A stretch of 64,000 bases of DNA from Dipetalonema caudispina. Lineage: Eukaryota; Nematoda; Chromadorea; Rhabditida; Onchocercidae. Shown in pieces: positions 1 through 12,880 of this stretch (position 1 is the stretch's first letter; every line of letters starts with the position of its first letter). Position numbers and translations under genes: made by a program. The stretch spans positions 62,001-126,000 of the forward strand of contig JABVXV010000061.1 of assembly GCA_013365325.1 (NCBI GenBank), given 5' to 3'. The notes under the pieces are model-generated. The model had not been told where the DNA came from and searched no databases. It was given only the letters and a program-made list of their open reading frames with translations.

Positions 1-220
1 TGTACAAAATGATTATAGCTCTCTGTGTTAGCATAATCATTTATCAAAATACAATATCGAATTTCGAGATTTCTTTTTCTTACGTTTTATTGGGAAACTT
101 TTTCGACTAAGAAATTTTTAATTGGATAAAACTGAAATTTCCTTCTTAATCGAAACTGCTATTACTCGTGCATTCCGCGGTATCCGTGTTTAATGCAAAG
201 TTGATTGTCGTAATATTAGG

Positions 221-1314
221 ATGATTACATTTTCTTTTCCATTTTCCCTCCTTTATTCAAATTTTGCCGATCGTACCGAAGAAGTAACTAACGTCTTTGC
301 AACTTACCGGTGCATATCAGTAAGTAAAATCTTCGAGAATGCTTCGTGTATTATTTGGTGTTAGTTGCAAAATATTGCATATGCCATGAAATTTTTCAGT
401 TTAAAACTGATTTATATCTATCCTGAAAAATGTATAAGTTTTCTGTTTCTGTTAGTGGTAATTTCGAGAGCAAGCAATGAGAAATGGTAGGAAAAAAATG
501 AGGATATTTCAAATTCTCTAATTTTGATGCCGTCTTAAAATCTTTTTTGGCAGTTAAAGTATTTTCGCATTAGTAGTTATTAAGAAAGAAAAACAAATAT
601 AAAAAATGAATGCAAATAAACCAATACAATTTCTTTTCACGACTGTTGGAATTTTTAATTTTAGACGGCAAATTTGCGACAATTCTATTCTTTTTCAAGA
701 TGTTTATTTATTATGGGAATTGTAGAAATTGAGTTTAAACTCATTAAATAACTATTTCTGTAAACCTTTAACCCTTTTGTCAGTTCGGTCGTAATTTTAA
801 AGTATTTTATGTCCAGTGTAAACTGCTTCCTGGATATTTGAAATTTTGCATATATACTTGCTGATCCATCTTTGGTTTGTGGGACAGAAAATAGCAAATT
901 TCGAATTTCTTCTTCTCTTGAACAATATGATTGGTTTCGATTTGGTGACAAAATGGTAACAGCGGCTGTACTATAAATTGCATTTTTCTGCTTGAATACA
1001 TTTTTATTCTCTTTTACTTGAAATTTGATTGAAAACTTTACTATGTCTTCTCAAATAAGAATGGAAATAGACTGGTCTCAAATGGTACCAAACATCTTCC
1101 TCAAAGTTTCCAGAGTAGTCGATTAATAACACCAAACTATTTGCTTCACCGAGGCATACGTACGACAACTTCACTTTTCAGACGACTTTGTGGAAAACAC
1201 TTTTACGATCAGACATCATGGAATCCGATGATCTCCAACCCTTCAGTCTTTTCTACATTATATTGCGAACGTTATTGTAAATTGTCTTTAAAAAAAACAA
1301 AACTGATCAGATAA
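221..1314 (+). CDS. Probable 3' end of an unrecognised gene (two candidate exons)
   Basis: I do not recognise this protein. Two open stretches look like spliced coding sequence. The first is open from a stop near 193, has an ATG at 221, and ends at 319 against a strong donor (gtaagt), phase 0. The second is open for about 90 codons with no early ATG. Taken from an acceptor ending at 1059, it reads 1060-1314 (84 codons plus TAA), also phase 0, so the two join in frame. An AATAAA lies at 1327-1332, 13 bases after the stop, as expected for a terminal exon. The C-terminal part is rich in Arg, Ser, Leu and Thr and includes HRGIRTTTSLFRRLCGKHFYD. Earlier exons, if any, lie left of the window. The exon pairing is inference; the open frame plus poly(A) signal is what is seen. 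Confidence 0.4.
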
Positions 1315-1529
1315 TATGAACTATTAAATAAATTAAAAATAAATTCGCAGAGGGTAAAAAAGATTCAGAGCTGAATGGATAAAACTTTAACGTTATTGAA
1401 TGGTTACTTTAATTTTTCTCTTGCCAAATATTTCATTATGATCGGATCAGTCTATGTGTGATATTTATTCCTATCCTCTGATAGGACTTGGGAAAGTGAT
1501 ATATTATTGTAGTCGTACTTTTTCTCTTC

Positions 1530-1770
1530 TTTCCTAATCATGTTATTCACTTGTAATTATAGGTTTAGATATTCCCTTGTGATGACAATTTTAATTATTT
1601 ACTTGCAATTAGAGATTTATCTATTCCCCTGTGATCATATTTTTAATTATCCTGTTGTAATTGCTTTATTTATCTTCTTGTAATCATCGTTTTATTTATT
1701 CTTTTGTAATGATTGTTTTAATTATTCATTTCTGATGATAGTTTTGTCTTATTCCCTTGCGACCATTGAA
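1530..1770 (+). repeat. Degenerate tandem repeat, roughly 28-30 bp unit
   Basis: Imperfect copies of a unit resembling TTCnnTTGTAATnATnGTTTTAATTAT follow one another. Variants include TTCCCTTGTGATGACAATTT, TTCCCCTGTGATCATATTTT, TTCTTGTAATCATCGTTTTA, TTCTTTTGTAATGATTGTTT and a last partial TTCCCTTGCGACCATTG. Copies differ by several bases and small indels, so this is an old minisatellite. No coding potential was seen. Confidence 0.55.
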
Positions 1771-4700
1771 ACAAGGGAATTTTACTTCAGAAAGATAAGT
1801 TTAGTGATAATCATACTGTATGAATTGAAATCCCACAATAACTTAAAATATCGTATTATTTTTTGAAGAAATTTTTCCTATTCCTTTGTATTTTGCATGT
1901 TTATTTCGATTTAGCAAAGATTTTCCACAAAATTTTCTGGAAACAAAATTTATTTTAACGGAATTATGTGGACAAGTTTATAGTATAGCAAAAAACTTGA
2001 TGCATTTGAAGCTTTCAGGAAACAGAAAAGATAAAGGAACATAACAGTTGTGAAGCCGGTGGTGGTAATATAAACAATTAATAGTAACTCGAAGATTAGC
2101 GTCGTTCCTTACCTATTAGGATTTTTTGTCTAACATTGGCTATTGCATATTTTCTGCATTCTTTTGAACGACTGTCATTTTAATCATCCAAGGAGTAGAT
2201 TGTAGCCAAGACAGTTGTCAGACTGGATCAAAGGGCTTGAGGTATCTGTTGCGTTAGACATCAACAATAAAAAATTTGATACAGTTAATGATAACGTAAT
2301 AACTTGCGCATCTTGTTAATGTCGTTAATCTTGTCGATGACATTCTCTGAAAATAAAATGATTCAACGATTAGCTCAAGAAATACATAAGTTCAAGAATC
2401 GAAAGACTGAGATATAGTCCGAATATCATGATTTTAGACGAGAATTTATTATTGCTCAGCTTTAAATATTTTAGTTTAAATTTATGCAGACTAATTTTAG
2501 TAATTTTGAGATTCGCAATAGGTTATAAGATCATTATAGCAATATTGAAAATTAAAGTATAAATTTGTGGATAATGAAAACGGACGTGATTTAACTTAAT
2601 ATAATTAATGTAATATCATTATTGAAATTTTTTTTTTGAATTTGTTCATTTTTTTTTTTTCAGAAATCAGAAAAGTAGCAAATAATTCTGTTTTGCTGTT
2701 GTTAAATATTATCATTTTTATTCATTATTTTTGATTACTGTAAGTCAGTAGTGTTTGATATGTATTTTAACAGTTTTGCTCTATTTGTTCAATGAGCAAT
2801 CATCGGCATGGATTGATGAGGTGAGGAAAAATTGTACGTAATTACTCGGTAAATGACAATCTTTATTTATTAGTAATTTATCGATTTGATACTATTATCA
2901 ATCCAGTTGAAAACACAAAAATCTACATAATGCTTGAAAATAGATTATCAATTAAGATTCAATTTTCGAATCCAATGTTGGAAAAATTGTATGGAGGCAT
3001 AGAAATACAAATGGAGCTGGAAATATCCTTTTCATATATGTGTATTCCCTACACTTACTTGATTTGTATCTCTTTCAAAACTAATCATTCTATTACCTTA
3101 TGAAAATTTGGAATTACATTGTTTACACTTTGACTTTCGCTGATCATTATTTTGGGTCACGATTAATATGACCTCTGAGGAATTAAGGGCACAATGTGAT
3201 TTTAAAGGACTGTTTAAAACACTTGATCAATTGAATTCTAACTGTTCGAGAATTGTGTTTCACTGATACAAACGTTTCATTTCAGGAAAATGGACTGAAT
3301 CAGTAAGCTTTAGTTTTAAATTGGCAGATTGTCTCGGACAGTCCACCTGCTTCAATTTTCTTATCAAAATCTTCCGTAAAAAGCCATCCATTGATAAAAT
3401 TTCAGAGTAAATGGTATTATAGCGTTCACTTATCAATTAGAATTCTACTTTTTCTAAGTTTTTTGCTTCTGCAAGCTACGACCAGCTATTTACTGCATGT
3501 TCAGTTTAATTAATACAGCTAATTACTATTATGATGATTTTCCCACTGATTTTTTCTCTTCTCTCATTTTTCCTTATTTTAGCAAAACTCAAATTAGATC
3601 TATTTTCAAGTCATAAATATGTTTTCCATCTTTTCCCTTCGTAATTTGAGTACAAATTTTTTGTGCAACGTCCAATTAATCAAAACATTCAACCTTTTTC
3701 AGGCCTCCATTTGTCTTAATTATTACTTATTATGAACGAGTAGAATTCAATTCTAACAATAAAATAAAGAGGAAATTTCATGGAAAAAAAACATCCGATA
3801 AGATGTAATCTTTAACTGATGAAATATTCATTTTTTCACCAGCAAAAAAAGAAATAAAATCGGAAAGAGCAAAACAGCATGCCTTAATTCCAAATCATTA
3901 AGCCTTAATTAGCAGCAATGGCAATAGTGCCAATTTCACCTCCATAAAAACCCTTTTTCCTTCATAATTGTTGAAGCAAAATGTAATACATCTCTTTAGT
4001 TTCTGCTCCTACACTTTTCAATTCTATTACAATCCTAAAAATCCTTCTCTAAAAAATGATCCCAAATGATTCCATGCCTTATTCTTTGAAATATATCATA
4101 TCATTTTTAATAAATTATTAATTCCTTTATATTTCATACCCGAAAATTCAAAAACTTCAAATAGTTCTGGCATGATTTTAAGAAATATTGAAAAATAACT
4201 TTTTTTTTTGTCTTTTATTAAATGAGGAATGCGAATATTTCCTTCCTAAAAAATATTTAAATAATATATTTGTGAATCAATTCTTTTTTTTTAAATTTAA
4301 GGCATTTTTTGTCACTTTCTTTTCATTTAGTATTTATCATTTTGTTCCAAATTTTGATTCAATTGCTTCCACATGATTTGTTCATTAGTATTTTGCATTA
4401 TTTATTTCTGCCCATCGTGAAAAACAATTATTTTAACGTCATCCATGTCTAAACCTTACTACCCTAAAGCGAAAATGATGCAATTGATAATGAATAATTA
4501 ATTAATTTTATGACAAAATATTCCATTATATTAAAAAATGGATTCTTCATTTACTATTTAGTGTTGTTCACATACGGTTAAATATTACTCACTTCCTCAA
4601 AAAACGTATTTTTTAATTCGACTCAACAAATTTAAAATTACAGCAGAGATAAGTTTTATTTCATTTAAACTGAAATTTATAATTTGAAGCCAAGCCCGAT

Positions 4701-5884
4701 TTGACTTCTGCATGAAATATTGAAATTCTTCGGCTAATTTTCTTCTTTTGTTATTTTCATAACAATACATGCTTATTATGCTTGTTTTTTTAAAGATTAG
4801 GAATACCTCGGAATATTCCCACAATAATGAGTATCCAGATTGAGCCATTCTATTGAAATATTTCTTAAGTATTATTAAAAGTTTCATATTACATTTTCGT
4901 TTCTTCCCAGAAATCACTAAAACGCTAATTTGTAATGATTTAGAATTTTCATTTTAATGAAAATAATTTTACCTTAAAGTTTGATTTTGAAACTCTTAAT
5001 TTCATCCGACTAATTAGCTTCAACGCCATTAGTCTGAGTGGCGATGAAGAAAAATAAATTCTCGAAGAAAAATGACACTCATTTATTCATCCAACTTGTT
5101 AATTATGCTGCACTTTCATATATTAGCTTCTTCTACAAAAAAGTCTCATGAAAAAATTGCCAACATCAAACGTTTTGTAAACAATGGCTTAGCACTTTCT
5201 CAAACTACATCAATGTCGCTTAAACAATAATCGACACAATACTGTTTGGTGTCATTTGCCTTTTTTTTTCTAATTAATTAGCTGATTGAGTGGTCGATTG
5301 CTTGACCGGCTGATTGAAATATTGCTGAATAATATTTAAAAAATAAGCAGTGACAGGTGAAATTTTGCCAAGAAATGAATGCAGTCAATAAATCCACTAA
5401 ATTTTCTTCATTATTTCGGGAAGCATCCAATTCTATCTTTGTAATAAAAATAATAGTTTTTAAGCTAACTAACATGAAGTATAAAAGCAACACAGATTAT
5501 GTATGGCGATTATTTCAGGCCAGAAAAGGAAATTTTAGTCTAAGAAAACTTTCAATCTCAACAGCGGTACTCTTGGGCAGTTCCTTCATTTTTTGTAATA
5601 TATTTGACATTCCCGAAAATTTCCGATTTATAGAATATAGTATTGAAAGCAAATTTTTATACACCCATATATTTCGTTAAAAGACTTCATCCATACTTAC
5701 GCAATCTTTTTAATTGAACTTTGCCAACCAAAATGTAAAATTCGAAAAATGTAAGGCCTGGAACCAGAATTTAATGAACAGAATCAATCTTTGAAATCAA
5801 TGGAAAAAAATTTAATTGTTTGTAAAGCCAATTCTGCAAGAAAAAAAATAGGGTTTAGTTTCTTTTTGACATGAACTTTTGCTT

Positions 5885-5962
5885 CAGTTTAATTCAATTC
5901 AATTCTATTGACTTCAATCCAATTAATTTAAACTTCATTTTATCTAATCCAAGTCAATTTAA
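5885..5962 (+). repeat. ATTCA/ATTTA simple-sequence stretch
   Basis: Short degenerate units (TTAATTC, AATTCA, CAATTTA and similar) repeat over about 80 bases, for example around AATTCAATTCAATTCTATTG. This is low-complexity sequence. Confidence 0.5.
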
Positions 5963-6149
5963 TTAAAAGTGTCCCAATGTCCTGTTTGTGTTAATAAGTT
6001 ATTGATAAATGAACAGATCCTCAATTAATTTCTAATTTATCCATTAGTTCTAGTTTTCGTTATTATACTTCGATAGCGCATACAATAAAATCAAAATCAT
6101 TAAATAATTAATTTTATTTTTTGTGCTATCAGAAATATCAAAGATATAT

Positions 6150-7190
6150 ATTAAAACTTTGAATTTTCTCCTACGGAAAGTACTTTCTCGACTACGGAGA
6201 ATGGCCACAACAAGAAGAAGTAACCAAGATGACTGAAATATGCAAGAACGGGAAGTTGATTTTTTTGCTGAAATCGTGCGGTATGAAATGGAAAAATGGT
6301 ATCAGTAATCATTAAACTTTAAGTTATACGTCAGAATTCTTTTTTTTACATTAAACTCTTTTTATCACATAACTATTTATTGCAAGTAACAGTTATGCGA
6401 TAAGTGGAAATCTTCATGGTGGACGAACTAATGGTCGATTTTGATGGCAGAAAGTATCACGAAAATCTCGATCATTTATAGTGACGAAAGTTTTTGCCAT
6501 TTCAAAAATTTCCTACAATATAGAGAGAGTGTGAGATTGTCTTATCTTCCGCAAAAATATTCCTGCCCGATCAGTTTGCTTTCATTCTGGCCAGTTATTG
6601 GAAATATTGGACAAAAGAGTCATAGTGTAAGGATTCGAATTTTCATTGTATACTAGGTGCTGGAAAGAACAGAGAAAACAATCGGTATGAAGCATTATCG
6701 TTTAAAATGTTAATTTATCTAAAGAAGGAATTTTGATTGGCAAAAGTTTTATCGGGCCATAAGTCTTCCTCAGAGAAAGATAAGCTGATCATCAGGAAAA
6801 GAGTTGATCAAAGAGTGTATTACGTAGTGCTAACATTATCTAATCGCTCATGGGATTTTAACTCTCTGTCAGATAAACAAATATGAAGAATTTTTGATAA
6901 TTTCAAAGCAGAAAATAGGTCACTTTGCATGAATTGTATAAATTATATGAAGCTATTGAGTAGGAAAAAACGCATATGAAATCCACTCAAACATCTTCTA
7001 CGAAGATGAAATGTAAGCGTCCAAAATATCATTTCCGATGAGCTAGAAAGCTTTATAATGGAGAAATAAGTAAACCGATGTTTTTTCAACGTGAAGATCT
7101 GGGACAATGAAATCACAGAATCAGAAACAATATATTGATGATCACTACTAATGTCAAAATTTTCCTTCCTCTTTTGATTTTGGATAGAAA
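6150..7190 (+). pseudogene. Possible decayed coding relic, family unknown
   Basis: Several adjacent + strand stretches read like protein but are broken by stops and frame changes. One is open for about 50 codons near 6163-6315 and includes YFLDYGEWPQQEEVTKMTE. A second lies near 6440-6650, and a third near 6975-7190 includes KMKCKRPKYHFR followed by in-frame stops. Base composition is slightly richer in G+C than the flanks. The pieces could be exons of an old gene, a dead retrogene or a decayed element. I recognise no domain. Confidence 0.25.
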
Positions 7191-7199
7191 ATATTGGTA

Positions 7200-9670
7200 G
7201 TTATTATATGGTAGGTATAGTAGTTGTTGCTTAAAAAAAAATTTCTTGCAACAAAGGGCAGAAATTTGATTGAATAATTTATTGGATTCCCATATGGCAA
7301 TTTATAACTGTGGTTGAAAATTTGCCAAAATTCAGCAGCTTTTTCGATAGAATTGACAGTTTTGAAAAGAAATTGGAAAGAAAAGAAAAATGCATAGGAA
7401 GGACGAATTTATGGAATAAATATTTTTGGTAAATCGTTTCTTCATTCTATTTTTGATCTTTTCATCAATCTTTCATTCCTTAAAAGATAAGCTTCGCATA
7501 TATTTGCTGTAATTGGTAGCACCGATCATCATCATTATTGTTGTTCGTTTTTATTTTAATATTGTCCTATGAATAATAAAATAAGGTCTCCTTCACTCCC
7601 TTTATTTCTTCATCTTTTCCATATTTATTCGTTCATCTTTCATTTTCAATTGCTCCTTCTGTAATTTCACTGAAACTGATTAGCCGGTTTCAGTGAATGT
7701 TTTCTGCTTCACTCCTCTGCCATTTTTTTCTTAAATCTTAAGATTCAATTTTTGTCTTCGTGATCCATTCAAAACATTATCCATTTTGGGTTTTTTGTCA
7801 ATATTCGCAACAAAGTATTCAATCGAAGGAATAAGCCTTATTTGGGGCATTTTTATCTATTCCAGAATCCATTATGAATTAGATTCACTGATTCCCGCAT
7901 GTATTGGCAACTTCAATTAGCAGATTCTTATTTATCAGATTTTATTAGCAAAAAAAAGTTATTCGTTATTTTTTTCTCTTCCTAAAATAAATCCGGTCGT
8001 ATGACATTTTCATTTTACAATAACGTTTATGTACAATTTTCAAACATAATATGATATGTTATATATGGCCATATACAGAAGTAACAAATGTTGTTGATTA
8101 GTAAAATTTGCAAGAAATGTCGAAGATTTCCGAATTCTCAAGATTTCGTTTTCTCTACAGATTTTTCTTATCTTTACGAAATGCCTGAATGTTTTAAAGA
8201 ATTTTTTCTAATTTAATCCATTTTTGAAAATATTTCAACAAATTTTCATTTTAAAATGCATATTTCTGAAGGTTCAAATCAATAGCAAACAAGTTGCTAT
8301 ATACTATTTAGTCCGAAACATCAACGAGTATAAATCAATTCGATCAAAAGAAATAGAGTGAGGATTCTAGAACCTTCCTATCCCACGCTATTCATTGACA
8401 ATAATGCCAAAGTTGTAATTGCGACATAATATGCGCACATTGCGTGTAATACATAAATCCGTGTAACAACACGTATTGCAAGTATCGCCTTTACATGCAC
8501 AATCATCATATTTGAAATATTATCTGTAAAAAAAGAACAGAATGATGGTAAGTATGCAATACATGCGTTGCGTACAATACGTGTAATAAGCAAGAGAATA
8601 CGTACCATTTATACTTGCCACATAAAATATCGAAGTATCAGAATTGCTTTCAACTGATTCAAAGTTCAAGATTTTATGGGTTACTTTTGAGTTGGTAATC
8701 TTAGATGAGCATTATTGTTGATTATACCAACTGATTGCTAAAAAAATTTCTTTTTTCATTGAGCCATTTAGAGGAATGGAATTCAAATCTCGTCCCATTC
8801 TATATTTGTCCATGATTTGAAATGTTTTAGATTAAATGATATTCATAATAAGTCTCAAATAAGATTGCGAAAAGTTTAAATTCCAAACTTTCTTAAAATT
8901 TGAAAGGAGTTATGCAGTAGTCAAATAATAGTTTTGCTAAAGCAACTTGGTTGAAAATTCTTGCAAAAAATATATATAATCTTTGGATGACAAATACCAG
9001 TAAACTTTGACCTCAAGAAATGGCTTTTCAGAAGGCTAAATGTATTTAAGCAACAAGTAAGAATGATATTTCATCGGCTTACATTATTAAATCATTACTT
9101 TCAGAAAAAAGCATTACTTGACATATGGTGAATCATTATTAAATTTAACAATGTTTTATTGTATTACATAAGAACTCTTGATTTAAGAATAATGAATACT
9201 AATCCAACGGATATTAATTTTTAAATATTTTTCAATGGACTTTTAAAATCTATTCAATTAATAGCACATTTCATAGGGGTGAGGTTCAGAAAGACAAGTA
9301 GGATTACAAATGTGTTTGTAATATGAGTTTGCACTCTTAAAAATGGATCTACAGATTTATCGCCCAGTTGAATTTCCCTTCTAACCGTATATAGTTTCTC
9401 ATTAAACTTTTTTCTTCTAGAGCATAAAAATCTTTTCTCTATCATTTATGGAATATTTCTTCTCAATTATCATCACGTATTTCTCTTGGACTATTATCAC
9501 GTACATTTAAAGTTGAAATAAAATTACAAATCATCCTATTGCGATTATTCATTTGGAAAGATTTAATGTATAATATGTAGAATCAAAGATCGAACTTAAA
9601 GGTCATCCAGGATATCAATCCATCTATTACACCATCTATGATGAAAATGAGTATAATTTCAGGTCTCAGA
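7200..9670. other. Interval upstream of the neuropeptide gene; no gene recognised
   Basis: No convincing coding sequence on either strand. The stretch 8390-8610 carries several degenerate copies of a CACGTATTGYA-like motif on both strands. The region just before 9680 is presumably the promoter of the neuropeptide gene, but I cannot identify specific sites. Confidence 0.45.
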
Positions 9671-9679
9671 GTCCACAAA

Positions 9680-10878
9680 ATGTTCACAGAATTATTACTT
9701 TGTTGCATTCTTCCAGTTCTAATATTAGCTCAGAGTAAGGCTATTTCTTTTTTGTCTAATTATTGCATCTCAAATAAATTATGTTTATCTGGTGAATGGA
9801 GTTACCAATATAGGCACTCATTGATCATTGAAGTTTCTGGATAAAGTTGACATTACTTTTTTCTGCTGATATCAACTTTCAAAATATTTACTTCAAGGTT
9901 CATTTCTTTGTTTCAGATACACTATCAGATGAAGCAAATGAATATAGGCAAGACTTATGGCCTTATATAGATGATACGGAACAATGGACAAATGAATTAT
10001 CTAGTCCGGTTCGTTCTCAACTGCTTTTTTTGCCATGAAATAGATTGGTATTATCTGATTCATTCTAACCTGAATAATTTAATATTGTGAAGTGTCAACA
10101 ATTACCAAGAAATAACGCAGCATAATTTGAAACATATTAAGTTAATAGAAAACATTAGGTGCTACTTATTGATTGAGCAAAATCAAAGGATTCGAGAATA
10201 GTAGTCTCACGAAAGGATTTTAGCTAAAAGATGAGGTAATTCGGGAGACTGATGTTGTTTGTCTCTGTCCAGCATGCAATGATGCATTGATACATGATAA
10301 ACCAAATGCTAAGATAAGCCTGACTTCAAACTCATGATTACTGAATAGTGATTATTATCATAGCATTCCAATTAAGTGATTATGATAGCTGTTTGTTGTA
10401 CCATAATAACAATTATGGTATGTATTATTACTGTATGCATAACAATGATAATTTGTTGATGGTAGCGATAATGTTATAAAGATGAAAATAGAACACTTAA
10501 ATAAGTCGATCAAATATATCATTGGAAAGTAGTAATGCTCATTAAGTATTAAAGAGAATATCAATGCTTTTTCGAATTTTTTCTAACATTTTACCTCAAT
10601 TGTGTTCTCAGTCAAAATAATTACTTATTTCACAGAAAAGATCGAAATTTTCGCTGCTACCTTAGGCAAGTTAATTAAGATTTGGTGAAGGGTCGTGAGA
10701 TTAATGAGATAGAAATTTCGCTTTCATATATAAAATGAATATTTTTAATACATTAAAAAGTGAGAGAAAAAAACTTGAAAAATTACAGCTGTACTACGAT
10801 CCACCCTTTAAACGCTTGGCAAGCCAGTTGAGATCTGATAAACGTGCAAAATGGGTCAGTAAAGTACGCTTTGGGTGA
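9680..10878 (+). CDS. flp-19: FMRFamide-like neuropeptide precursor, FLP-19 type
   Basis: Three exons rebuild a 78-residue precursor: 9680-9734, 9917-10008 and 10789-10878 (stop TGA). Phases fit (1, then 0). The first residues, MFTELLLCCILPVLILAQ, form a signal peptide. An acidic spacer follows, then two dibasic KR sites. The last peptide is AKWVSKVRFG followed directly by the stop, so processing should give AKWVSKVRF-amide. C. elegans FLP-19 makes ASWASSVRF-amide and WANQVRF-amide (recalled), and the last peptide here matches the former in length and in the W..S.VRF pattern. The segment before the second KR, LASQLRSD, aligns with WANQVRFG but has lost the amidation signal. A secreted neuromodulator is expected. 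The in-frame ATGs at 9638 and 9647 would add 12-15 residues ahead of the signal peptide; 9680 gives the cleaner one. The exon 2 donor (CCG/gttcgt) is weak. AATAAA at 11252-11257 may end the mRNA. Adjacency to abl-1 supports the assignment. Confidence 0.83.
10399..10420. repeat. Perfect 9-bp inverted repeat in the flp-19 intron
   Basis: TACCATAAT and ATTATGGTA flank a 4-base loop (AACA). It lies inside the second intron of the neuropeptide gene. Short AT-rich hairpins of this kind can arise by chance. Confidence 0.6.
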
Positions 10879-12880
10879 CAATAACACGATATCGTAAAAA
10901 GATCGAGGCTTGCAGTGATGAATCAAAATTGACTGGTCTATTTATGCTTCTGAAATCTGCTGCTAATTAAAAAGTGAATTGTTCATTTCCCCTTCTTTTG
11001 ATTTGATGTGACGACCATCCCCAATCTAACATCATATACTTTATTCATTTCGATAGTAACTCCTACAACTTAGCTTCTTCTTTCAACTCCCTCAAATTCT
11101 CTTTTCAACTCACAGTCCGTTGTGTATCCCGATGAGGAATCTTTATTTTCGAATTTCCTGTATTGACAAATTGCATGTGATATGCAGAATGAATCGCGTT
11201 AATACTGTATTGTAATGCATGCAGCGGTATGCTATTGCTACAAGTATTTTGAATAAAGCATCGAATACATGTTTACCTTTTTTTTTTACTTACAGAATAA
11301 GAACAGTGTATATCATTTAACCGAAAATAATGTTTACATTGATTGGAAACCCTTTCAGATAATTAGTGAGCCTAACAAAAGAGTTTAGGATATAATACTT
11401 CACCAAAATATTAATGATGGATAGATAGGTAGGTTGACAATATTTAGCAAACTTTATTTCCATTTATTTAATTATTTAGATAAATTATTATGCTAAATTT
11501 TCCTTTTCTTTGGCTAGCGTGAATCCAACTCCCTGCTTCATTTTTGGGAAGTATTTAAGCCTGTAATATTCACCACCTGTATTCCTGAACAATGTATAGT
11601 TTCATTCTATGTATTCAGAACTCTTTTGTCATAATCTAACAGTTCTTATTTACAAATCATATTCTGTACAGTGATACTCCCCTCCAGTTGTCATACGGAA
11701 ATAATTTCGCATCATTAAAAGTACCATCGACATCGGCTGCAACCAAAATACCACCAATCACGAGGTAATGACCGGGGAAACCAGCGGAAAAAGAAGTGGT
11801 AGCAGCAAAAATCCCCAACTATTTCTTTTGCTTTACATTTGAAATATCCACCAGGCAAAAAAGTTTTGATCTACAAGCTGTGGACTAGAACGAATGTAAA
11901 TTGTATTTTGGATTCCTTAATCTGAATTCTGCGACAAAACTCAGTTACCAAATAATTAAACATTATCTTAAAGACAAGAAAAGACAGTATCTGAAGGAAA
12001 GATTCCAAGTTGATATGTTATCTCTGTTTTCATCCTTGGTACCATGTAGTGCATTTGATCAGTGATCTCGTTCGGCAACTGTCACACTTTTTCTAGAAAT
12101 TTCATGCCATTTCATTTCCCTTATTTTATTCAAAAGACAAATCATACACTATGTAATGAATGAAATGAATTTTTTTGATCGCAAAATTAGTTAGCCGAGC
12201 AAAAGGAGGGAAAGAAAAACTAAGTGTAGGCGTAATAAATATCAGAATCATTGCCATCAGCATTATTCTCATTAACATTAAATTACACAGCATACATTTA
12301 TAATATGTTAGTAACATATAAGGACTCGAACTTATTTAATGTGATGCTAAGTAAAAAAAGAGCTTGATTCGCAAAATTGAAGGATTCAGAAATCGAACCG
12401 CAAACTCAAAACATATATGAAAAATGGTCTTTACTGTACCATATCATATTATAAAAGAGCTGATAATGGAAGTGAATAAAGTAATGCACAATAAGTAATT
12501 AAAATTATTTAAAAAAAGAAAGAATAGACAAATTAATGCTATAAATTTTTTGTGTTTTCTTTGAAATTCCAATTCATTATTCAATCGTAATTTTTCGCTA
12601 GAAATATTTTCTTCCCACAATTACAATAAAAACTCATGTCAACTATCTCACCAAAGGATTTTTCATGATCCAAGATTTGTTTCCCACTCTAATTCTTCGA
12701 AATCATTATTTCCTTTCGTCTCTTTCTCATAGCTTACGTTTTTCTAATTTTAGCAGTAACTCTCCGGAAAAAATAATCCTCCAATTCTTCAGAGTTGATA
12801 TAAGCTGATATTCGAAAAGACATTCTTTTGCGAAAATACCATTTTTAGCACAATCAAAGTCTACCGGACTTGAACAAAAT
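10879..12880. other. Interval between flp-19 and abl-1 with unexplained coding-like block
   Basis: This holds the flp-19 3' untranslated region and a candidate AATAAA (11252-11257). One block, about 11660-11810, has open frames that look like protein on both strands. On the - strand a 46-codon frame ends at a stop near 11660 and includes DVDGTFNDAKLFPYDNWRG. On the + strand a frame flanked by good splice signals (acceptor ending near 11670, donor gtaatg near 11764) includes SYGNNFASLKVPSTSAATK. I cannot decide which, if either, is real. The rest of the interval shows nothing recognisable. Confidence 0.35.

Larger units (their letters stand above)
1315..6140. other. AT-rich interval without a recognisable gene
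   Basis: No open frame here is long or distinctive enough to call. The frames present are short, dominated by Phe/Ile/Lys/Asn codons, and match no family I know. The stretch holds a degenerate tandem repeat (1530-1770), ATT-rich simple sequence (5880-5960) and T or A runs. A 33-codon ATG frame near 3168-3266 was seen but is within chance expectation. Confidence 0.5.

Noticed and set aside
5357..5680. A + strand frame of 107 codons
   Set aside because: Ile/Phe/Lys/Ser-rich composition, no domain, no splice or poly(A) context. Expected by chance in AT-rich DNA.
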